Positions 33,478-39,715 of a stretch of DNA of 39,715 bases are shown here, piece after piece. How positions within the stretch are numbered: position 1 is the first letter of the stretch; every line of letters begins with the position of its first letter. This stretch comes from Myxococcota bacterium (lineage in GTDB: Bacteria > Myxococcota_A > UBA9042 > DTJE01), in NCBI GenBank assembly GCA_017994695.1, contig JAGOKF010000033.1, forward strand, positions 1 to 39,715, in the 5' to 3' direction. The notes beneath the pieces were generated by a model. That model was given only the letters and a program-made list of their open reading frames with translations. It made no database searches and was not told the origin of the DNA. Made by a program: the position numbers and the translations under genes.

Positions 33478-36458
33478 GCCTGCAACTGGAGCATTTCGGC
33501 GAGTTCTTCCGGGCCGTGCATGACCTTCCGCCCTTTCCCTGGCAAACCCGCCTGCTGCGGCAGGTGATGGACCAGGGCTGGCCCGAGGCCCTGGCTCTTC
33601 CGACCGCAGCGGGAAAGACGGCCGTGCTGGACGTGGCGGTCTTTGCCCTGGCCTTGCAGGCCGCGAGGCCTCCGGCCGAGCGGACGGCCTGCCGGCGCAT
33701 CGCCCTGGTGGTGGACCGGCGGATCGTGGTGGACGAGGCCTCGGAGAGGGCCCGCCGGATCGCGGAGTCCCTGGACAGTCCGAGCCTTCCCGTCCTGCAA
33801 CAGATGGCCGAGGCCCTGCGGTCCCTGGGAGGCGACCGACCCCTTGTCCATGCAACCCTGCGGGGCGGCATCTACCTGGAGGAGATGTGGGCCCGAAGCC
33901 CCGTGCAACCCGTGATCCTGTGCTCGACCGTGGACCAGGTGGGCTCCCGCCTGCTGCACCGCGGCTACGGGCTTTCGTCCCGAGCGAGGCCCCTGCACGC
34001 CGGGCTGCTGGCCAACGACACCCTGATCGTGCTCGACGAGGCCCATTGCAGCGAGCCGTTCCGCCAGACCCTCCGCTGGATCGAGCGGTTCCGGCAGGTG
34101 GCCGAGCGGCCCCTCCGGACGCCTTTCTCGGTCGTGACGATGACTGCCACCCCGGTTCCGGGGCAGACCGTCTTTTCCCCGGACGACGAGGATTGGCGCG
34201 ACCCCGTGTTACGAGAGCGATGGAGTGCCAGGAAGCCTGCGGTGCTCCAGGTCGCCCCGGGCGACAAGGAAGACAAGTTCGTCGATGCGTGCCGCCAGGC
34301 GGTGGAGGAGGTCCTTGCCGTTTCCGGGCAGACGGATGCGGGGCCGCTCTTCGGCAACCCGGTCCGGTCGGTGCTGGTCGTCGTGAACCGCGTGGCCACC
34401 GCGAGGGAACTTGCGAAGAGCCTGCGGGATCAGGCCACCGCTGCGGCGAAGAAAAAGAAGGGCCGGCGGGCCGAAACGCGGGACTCCGATGGCAAGGCCC
34501 GCTGGGACGTCCTGCTGCTGACGGGGCGCACCCGGGCCCTGGAACGGGACCGGCTGGTGCGTCAGTGGAGGGATCGCATCATCGCCGGGCGGCCGGTTCG
34601 GGATCCGCCCGGGGCGCCCCCGCTGGTGGTGGTGGCCACCCAGTGCGTCGAGGTCGGGGCCGATCTGGACCTGGATGCCCTGGTCACCGAGGCCTGTCCC
34701 CTCGATGCCCTCCGGCAGCGGCTCGGGCGGATCGACCGCCTGGGCCGGCGCGGCGAGTCCCCGGTCCGGATCGTCTGCCGAAAGGAACTGGCCTCGGGGG
34801 ACAAGGCGGACCCGGTGTACGGGGAGTCCCTGAAACGGGCCTGGGACCTGCTGCAGTCCCTCGCCCAGGACGGCACTCTGGACCTCGGCACCCAGGCATT
34901 GCGGGACCGTCTGGACAAGGCAGGGGACCTCGGGCCGGTTCTTTCGCCCAAGGGGGAGGCCCCGTTGCTCTTTCCGGCCTTCCTGGATCTCTGGGTGCAG
35001 ACGGGGCCCGAGCCCGAGGTCTCGCCGGACCCGGCGCTCTTCCTCCACGGAACCGAGGGCGCCGTCCCGGACGTGCAGGTGATCTGGCGGTCGGACCTGC
35101 CGGAGGATCGGCCGGATTCCTGGGCCGACATCGTGGGCCTGTGCCCGCCGTCCACCCTCGAGGCGATGCCGGTGCCCCTCCATCTTGTCCGGGCATGGCT
35201 GGCGGGCGATCCCAAGGTCGAGGACCGGGGGGGCGATATCCCGGAGGTCCTAAAGGAAGAACGGGACGCGAAAGAGCAAGGAAAGTTCAGGAAAGCGCTT
35301 CGATGGTTCGGACCCGACGAATCCACCCTGGCCGCCGATCCCCTGGATATCCGGCCGGGGGACGTCCTGGTGGTCCCGGCCTCCTACGGAGGGTGCGATC
35401 AAGAAGGATGGGACACCGCCGTCACGCAACAGGTCCGGGATTTGGCCGAGGAGGCCATCCTCGCGGGGTGCAGGCCGGCCGTGCTCCGAGTGACCCCCGC
35501 CCTCTGGAGCGGAGGAGGCCGGGAGGTCCTGGAGGAGATCTGGAAACCCCTGGGAACCCTCGACGCCTCGTCGGAGGACGGCTGGCCCGAGGACCTGCGG
35601 CAGCAGGTTCGGGAGGCCCTGGATCGTTCCGTGGAGGCCTTGCAGGGACTTCCGGAAGCCGATCGCCCGCAAGGTCTGTTCGGGGTTCTGGATCACCTTC
35701 GGGGCCTGTCGTCCTTGGACATGCTGCCTCACCCGTCCGGCCGGGGCATCCTGGTGCGCGCCCGCAGGCGGGTCCATCAGGTCGCCGCCGGCGAGGACGA
35801 TTCGTCGGTGTTGTCCGAGGGTCCGGTTTCCCTGGCGGCGCACATGGAACAGGTCGGTAGGCTCGCGGCGGACTATGCGGAGTCCGCCGGGTTGGAGGAA
35901 GGGCTCCGGACCGACGTCATGCTGGCTGGGCGGCTCCACGACGTGGGCAAGGCGGATCGGCGCTTCCAGGCCTGGATGCAAGGGGGTGACATCATCCGGG
36001 CCGCCCGGGCGGGCCTGGTGGCCAAATCGGATCGCCTGGTCCCGGGGACTCCCCAGTCCGAAGCCGCACGGGAACTGGCGGGGTATCCAAAGGGCTACCG
36101 CCACGAGGTGCTCTCGACGCGGATGATCCACGATTCGCCGGAGATCCTCCGCCTTGCATCGGATCCCGACCTGCTCCTCCACCTGGTCGTGGCCCACCAT
36201 GGTCACGCTCGTCCCTTCGTTCCCGAGGTCCACGATCCCCGGCCTCTGAAGGTGCGTTACGAATGGAACGGCGTTCCCCTGGAGGCGGGCAGCGACACGG
36301 ATTGGCATCGAATCGACAGCGGGGTCGCCGAGCGTTTCTGTCGGCTGATCCGGCGCTATGGCTGGTGGGGACTTTCCTATCTGGAGTCACTGGTGAAACT
36401 GGCCGACTACCGGGCCAGCGAGCGTCCAGAGACGTCGCAACAGCGCATGGAGGCATGA
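33474..36458 (+). CDS. cas3: Cas3 helicase-nuclease, type I-G form with C-terminal HD domain
   Basis: 994 residues. The superfamily 2 helicase comes first: Q-motif region PFPWQTRLLRQ, Walker A PTAAGKT (43-49), DEAH (188-191), TAT (224-226) and the motif VI region RLGRIDRLGRRG. The HD nuclease domain is at the C-terminus, with LHDVGKAD (His822-Asp823) and AHHGH (His908-His909). Most type I Cas3 proteins have HD first; helicase-then-HD is the GSU0051/I-G arrangement. It degrades target DNA after Cascade recognition. All key residues seen are intact. The start ATG overlaps the csb2 stop, and the next gene begins three bases after its stop. Confidence 0.93.
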   Translation: MSLQLEHFGEFFRAVHDLPPFPWQTRLLRQVMDQGWPEALALPTAAGKTAVLDVAVFALALQAARPPAERTACRRIALVVDRRIVVDEASERARRIAESLDSPSLPVLQQMAEALRSLGGDRPLVHATLRGGIYLEEMWARSPVQPVILCSTVDQVGSRLLHRGYGLSSRARPLHAGLLANDTLIVLDEAHCSEPFRQTLRWIERFRQVAERPLRTPFSVVTMTATPVPGQTVFSPDDEDWRDPVLRERWSARKPAVLQVAPGDKEDKFVDACRQAVEEVLAVSGQTDAGPLFGNPVRSVLVVVNRVATARELAKSLRDQATAAAKKKKGRRAETRDSDGKARWDVLLLTGRTRALERDRLVRQWRDRIIAGRPVRDPPGAPPLVVVATQCVEVGADLDLDALVTEACPLDALRQRLGRIDRLGRRGESPVRIVCRKELASGDKADPVYGESLKRAWDLLQSLAQDGTLDLGTQALRDRLDKAGDLGPVLSPKGEAPLLFPAFLDLWVQTGPEPEVSPDPALFLHGTEGAVPDVQVIWRSDLPEDRPDSWADIVGLCPPSTLEAMPVPLHLVRAWLAGDPKVEDRGGDIPEVLKEERDAKEQGKFRKALRWFGPDESTLAADPLDIRPGDVLVVPASYGGCDQEGWDTAVTQQVRDLAEEAILAGCRPAVLRVTPALWSGGGREVLEEIWKPLGTLDASSEDGWPEDLRQQVREALDRSVEALQGLPEADRPQGLFGVLDHLRGLSSLDMLPHPSGRGILVRARRRVHQVAAGEDDSSVLSEGPVSLAAHMEQVGRLAADYAESAGLEEGLRTDVMLAGRLHDVGKADRRFQAWMQGGDIIRAARAGLVAKSDRLVPGTPQSEAARELAGYPKGYRHEVLSTRMIHDSPEILRLASDPDLLLHLVVAHHGHARPFVPEVHDPRPLKVRYEWNGVPLEAGSDTDWHRIDSGVAERFCRLIRRYGWWGLSYLESLVKLADYRASERPETSQQRMEA

Positions 36459-36461
36459 GTC

Positions 36462-37478
36462 ATGGCACGCTTCCGGTTGACGGGACTGGACGGCCGGAAC
36501 CCGCTGCACTTCCTGGCGGCCCTGGGCCTGTTGCGCCTGGGGGATCGCATTCGTCCCGGCATGAGGCTCGGCTGGTCCTTTGAGGGGGCGGTCCGGAACC
36601 CTGTCCTGGAGCCCGTTGCGGACTTCGCGGACCTGGAGCGACTCGCCGAGTCGATGGCGGCCTGGTTGCGGGAACTCGGATCAACGAACCCATCTCCACC
36701 CACGAAGGCGGTTAATCTGCCTTTTGGCCAGGGAATTGCTCATCTGGGCGACATTATCAAAGCGCCCGTTGGGATTTTTCGTAATCTCGGTGAAAATGCG
36801 TTGCGTGATTGGTTTGATAGTGTTTCTGCCGGAAAGTTTCCAATTTGCCCGGTCCAGGATGATCCCTGGCTCGTTTTACAGCAACTCACTGCTCTTGCTT
36901 CGGAGGTTTGGCTGAAAAATGGTTACCTAAAAGAAACCCCATTAAGTTTCGGTAATGGAGGTGGAAAACAGTTTCTTTTGAAGCATTTTCGTATGCTTGC
37001 TGGAAATGTGAATCGGAGAAATCTGATCGCGTCTCTCATGGGAGGTCAGACGCGTTTCGTGATAGGCGGGACAGCCTTAAATTGGGACCCATCAGACCGA
37101 CGATCGCATGCTCTTCAAGCAAGAGATCCCGAATCTACGAAAAAGATTGTGGATGTTTCGGCAAATGTGCTGGCATACATTGGTCTTTCATTTGTGAAAG
37201 TAGTGCCTTGTAGGCCTGGTTTTTCAAGAATTTTGGGATATATATCGAATCAAAAGTTGAGTAAAGGCGATTCTTTGAAGGATGGTTCAGTGGGGAGCTT
37301 CTATTACCCGCTGTGGGAACGAACGATTCCTGTTGACCTGGTATCGGTGCTGTTCTCCCAGTTGGACAGGCTGACGACATCTGTTCCGCAGAATGGAATT
37401 AGGGAGATTTGGGGTTCTAGAATTGTTTCCTGTGATAAACGTAAATACTTCTCTAGGCCGAGACTGATAGTTTCCTAA
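36462..37478 (+). CDS. Type I-G effector subunit, Csb3/Cas8-like or 'Cas3-extension' family
   Basis: 338 residues. The start FRLTGLDGRNPLHFLAALGLLRL resembles the N-termini of I-G large-subunit candidates (Csb3/GSU0052, Csx17) and of the small proteins called Cas3-extension found right after cas3. I cannot tell these apart by eye. Csx17 is much longer, so this is not a full Csx17. The likely role is target or PAM recognition in Cascade. Base composition breaks inside the gene: 36481-36540 is 45 G+C of 60, while 36781-36840 is 26 and 37201-37260 is 21. The frame stays open throughout, so it may be a chimera or a partly transferred gene. It ends 40 bases before the first CRISPR repeat. Confidence 0.6.
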   Translation: MARFRLTGLDGRNPLHFLAALGLLRLGDRIRPGMRLGWSFEGAVRNPVLEPVADFADLERLAESMAAWLRELGSTNPSPPTKAVNLPFGQGIAHLGDIIKAPVGIFRNLGENALRDWFDSVSAGKFPICPVQDDPWLVLQQLTALASEVWLKNGYLKETPLSFGNGGGKQFLLKHFRMLAGNVNRRNLIASLMGGQTRFVIGGTALNWDPSDRRSHALQARDPESTKKIVDVSANVLAYIGLSFVKVVPCRPGFSRILGYISNQKLSKGDSLKDGSVGSFYYPLWERTIPVDLVSVLFSQLDRLTTSVPQNGIREIWGSRIVSCDKRKYFSRPRLIVS

Positions 37479-38065
37479 ACAGGGACAACAGACCAACCAT
37501 CGCACGCTTTTCTATGAAACTTCAATGTGGCCGCGCTTTCGAAAGCGCGGAAATGGCTCCGTCGGGGTGGATCGTCCAGCCGGGGGTCCTGCTTCAATGT
37601 GGCCGCGCTTTCGAAAGCGCGGAAATCAGTGGCATGGCGGCCAGTGGCATGCCGGCCAGTGGGCTTCAATGTGGCCGCGCTTTCGAAAGCGCGGAAATGA
37701 GCCATACTGGGACGGAAGCCTTTCACGTATTGCATCGCTTCAATGTGGCCGCGCTTTCGAAAGCGCGGAAATCAGGAGCCCGCGAATAAGACTGATTTCC
37801 TACTCCGAGATGGGCTTCAATGTGGCCGCGCTTTCGAAAGCGCGGAAATCGGGACCGCGAGCATCCGCATCGCGTCGCGTCGCTGGCTTCAATGTGGCCG
37901 CGCTTTCGAAAGCGCGGAAATTCCATCATCCTCTCCAGCCCGGGCTACGATGGCGCGGCTTCAATGTGGCCGCGCTTTCGAAAGCGCGGAAATGGGGCAA
38001 CGGTCGACCGATCGGGCGTACTCCATGGCGCTTCAATGTGGCCGCGCTTTCGAAAGCGCGGAAAT

Positions 38066-38177
38066 GAGGGGCCGTTGCGCGCAATCTCCATGGCCCATTC
38101 GCGGCTTCAATGTGGCCGCGCTTTCGAAAGCGCGGAAATGAGGGGCCGTTGCGCGCAATCTCCATGGCCCATTCGCG
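38066..38177. repeat. Tandem duplicated spacer unit (spacers 8 and 9)
   Basis: Spacers 38066-38103 and 38140-38177 are identical over 38 bases and flank repeat 9. The pair reflects duplication of one spacer-repeat unit after acquisition. Confidence 0.95.
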
Positions 38178-38642
38178 GCTTCAATGTGGCCGCGCTTTCG
38201 AAAGCGCGGAAATCACGTACGCCCGGGACGTGGACCTGGCGCCTCGTGACGCTTCAATGTGGCCGCGCTTTCGAAAGCGCGGAAATCGAATAGGTGATGG
38301 GGAAACCCCACACCCCCCGGTGCTTCAATGTGGCCGCGCTTTCGAAAGCGCGGAAATAACCCGGCCGGGTCGTCGTCCTCGACCATGATCTCGCTTCAAT
38401 GTGGCCGCGCTTTCGAAAGCGCGGAAATCAGGATTATTTTTTTCTGGGGCAAAAATTTTTTCTTGCTTCAATGTGGCCGCGCTTTCGAAAGCGCGGAAAT
38501 TACGCCCGGGACGTCGACCGGGCCCCGCGTGACGAGCTTCAATGTGGCCGCGCTTTCGAAAGCGCGGAAATCGCCCGTCGAGTGTGGCAGCAACCGTGAG
38601 TTTACTGCTTCAATGTGGCCGCGCTTTCGAAAGCGCGGAAAT

Positions 38643-38752
38643 GATGGGAGGAAGTGGCCGCATTCCAGGACGCGGCCCGGCTTCAATGTGGCCGCGCTTT
38701 CGAAAGCGCGGAAATGATGGGAGGAAGTGGCCGCATTCCAGGACGCGGCCCG
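38643..38752. repeat. Tandem duplicated spacer unit (spacers 16 and 17)
   Basis: Spacers 38643-38679 and 38716-38752 are identical over 37 bases and flank repeat 17. This is the second independent duplication in the array. Confidence 0.95.
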
Positions 38753-39591
38753 GCTTCAATGTGGCCGCGCTTTCGAAAGCGCGGAAATCGCTCCTGGACC
38801 TCGACCCAAACCAGCGGCAGTCGGCTTCAATGTGGCCGCGCTTTCGAAAGCGCGGAAATAGCCCGGGGTCGCGCTTGGTGGCGCGCAGGATCATGTGCTT
38901 CAATGTGGCCGCGCTTTCGAAAGCGCGGAAATTATCTGGTTTGACTTGGACGTTGGCGGGTCGTGGTAGCTTCAATGTGGCCGCGCTTTCGAAAGCGCGG
39001 AAATGGTGTGAACACGCGGGGGCGGGGCAGAAGCGAGATGCTTCAATGTGGCCGCGCTTTCGAAAGCGCGGAAATTCCGAAATCCGGGAAAAAGACCTTC
39101 CGGCCATCCGGGCTTCAATGTGGCCGCGCTTTCGAAAGCGCGGAAATACGCCCACCGATGGGCGATCGCGGTCAAGGTCGTCGCTTCAATGTGGCCGCGC
39201 TTTCGAAAGCGCGGAAATCGGACGGTTTATTTGGATCAACGCCTGTCCGATGACGCTTCAATGTGGCCGCGCTTTCGAAAGCGCGGAAATCCCGACGCGG
39301 GGGCGTCGTCGCGGTCGACCTTCTCGCTTCAATGTGGCCGCGCTTTCGAAAGCGCGGAAATCCGGAGCGGACCTGAACCTGCTGGCGCTCCGAGCGCATG
39401 CTTCAATGTGGCCGCGCTTTCGAAAGCGCGGAAATCGGCGGAAGCCCCCGTCGGATGGGAAGATGGCATCGCTTCAATGTGGCCGCGCTTTCGAAAGCGC
39501 GGAAATTCGGGAGCCCCGCCGCCCTTGACCAGCGGAGGCAGGCTTCAATGTGGCCGCGCTTTCGAAAGCGCGGAAATCTTCCAGGCCTGGA

Positions 39592-39715
39592 TGTCGTTTG
39601 CCACGATATAGGGACCACCTGGAGGCCTGGTTTGCCAGCAATTAGGGACCAGGTGATTGCCACCAATTAGGGACCACCCGCGGACTGTGGAGTGGTAAAG
39701 CCACGTCGGGCTCTG
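39592..39715. mobile_element. Probable end of an IS21-like element interrupting the array
   Basis: Right after the last repeat, 14 bases of spacer-like sequence (39578-39591) lead to a segment beginning TGTCGTTTGCCACG. Three related motifs follow, each TTGCCA plus TAGGGACCA: 39597-39617, 39631-39651 and 39656-39676. Several short repeats at the end, a 5'-TG start and 'TTGCCA...AGGGACCA' wording resemble IS21-family termini as I remember them. No transposase is visible before the window ends. The family name is from memory and needs a database match. Confidence 0.45.
39597..39676 (+). repeat. Three direct 21-base motifs (TTGCCA...TAGGGACCA)
   Basis: Copies start at 39597, 39631 and 39656, all in the same orientation, spaced 34 and 25 bases. 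Copies 2 and 3 share AATTAGGGACCA, and copy 1 has ATATAGGGACCA. They are unrelated to the CRISPR repeat and are best read as transposase binding sites at an element end. Confidence 0.75.

Larger units (their letters stand above)
37519..39577. CRISPR. CRISPR array, 29 repeats of 36 bases and 28 full spacers
   Basis: The repeat reads GCTTCAATGTGG, then the 20-base perfect palindrome CCGCGCTTTCGAAAGCGCGG minus none of its bases, then AAAT. In overlap terms the palindrome occupies repeat positions 13-32. All copies appear identical except the first (37519), which has A for G at its first base. Spacers are 35-38 bases, with one of 41 (37773-37813). The palindrome gives a 10-bp self-complementary hairpin for Cas6 (Csb2). 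The reverse complement ends in ATTGAAGC, like common 5'-handle sequences, so the direction of transcription is unsettled. Only 40 bases separate it from the cas gene, too little for a usual leader. Confidence 0.98.

Noticed and set aside
37514-39670. Open frames through the array encoding repeated peptides such as MWPRFRKRGN and FNVAALSKARK
   Set aside because: The 36-base repeat has no stop in any frame and a length divisible by three, so repeat peptides appear in all six frames. They are artefacts of the CRISPR.

Overview
The window is high-GC bacterial chromosome (about 70% G+C by eye). The gene set points to a Gram-negative, delta-proteobacterial or Myxococcota-like organism: lipoproteins with Cys-Gly-Gly-Gly N-termini and acidic or Ig-like linkers, a eukaryotic-type Ser/Thr kinase with PEGA-like repeats, a YafK-like L,D-transpeptidase lipoprotein, and a NadC-BirA-CoaX cluster. 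The taxonomic placement is inference. No rRNA or tRNA gene was seen.

Layout. 1-6305: the 3' end of an unidentified gene, a heparinase II/III-like lipoprotein, a reverse-strand quinone oxidoreductase, a Na+/H+ antiporter-type membrane protein and a YafK-like transpeptidase. 6306-12933 (reverse strand): tilS coupled to a secreted protein resembling a degenerate HtrA domain, then nagB, and yajC-secD-secF. A small structured RNA-like element lies between the transpeptidase and tilS. 13057-20039: a lipid/acyl-carrier block. Forward: acpS, ACP 1 and a membrane-PlsC fusion. Reverse: cstA, ACP 2, a GcvT-like protein, fabG and fabD. No ketosynthase is present. 20202-24504: Ser/Thr kinase, then nadC-birA-coaX with overlapping ends. 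24524-30318: a membrane-anchored NlpC/P60-like protein, a 987-residue lipoprotein, and an RlmL-like methyltransferase with an altered SAM motif.

30319-39715: a type I-G (formerly I-U, GSU0053-type) CRISPR-Cas locus. It holds csb1 (Cas7), csb2 (Cas5-Cas6 fusion), cas3 with a C-terminal HD domain, and a 338-residue Cas8/Csb3-like or 'Cas3-extension' protein. These are followed by 29 repeats of 36 nt and 28 complete spacers. No cas1, cas2, cas4 or csx17 is in the window. The cas genes contain AT-richer stretches, and the last cas gene changes composition abruptly after its first quarter. Two spacers are exactly duplicated in tandem, and two others look like relatives aimed at one conserved coding sequence. 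The 29th spacer appears to be cut after 14 nt by a sequence resembling an IS21-family transposon end, so more of the array, and possibly the leader and adaptation genes, may lie beyond the window.
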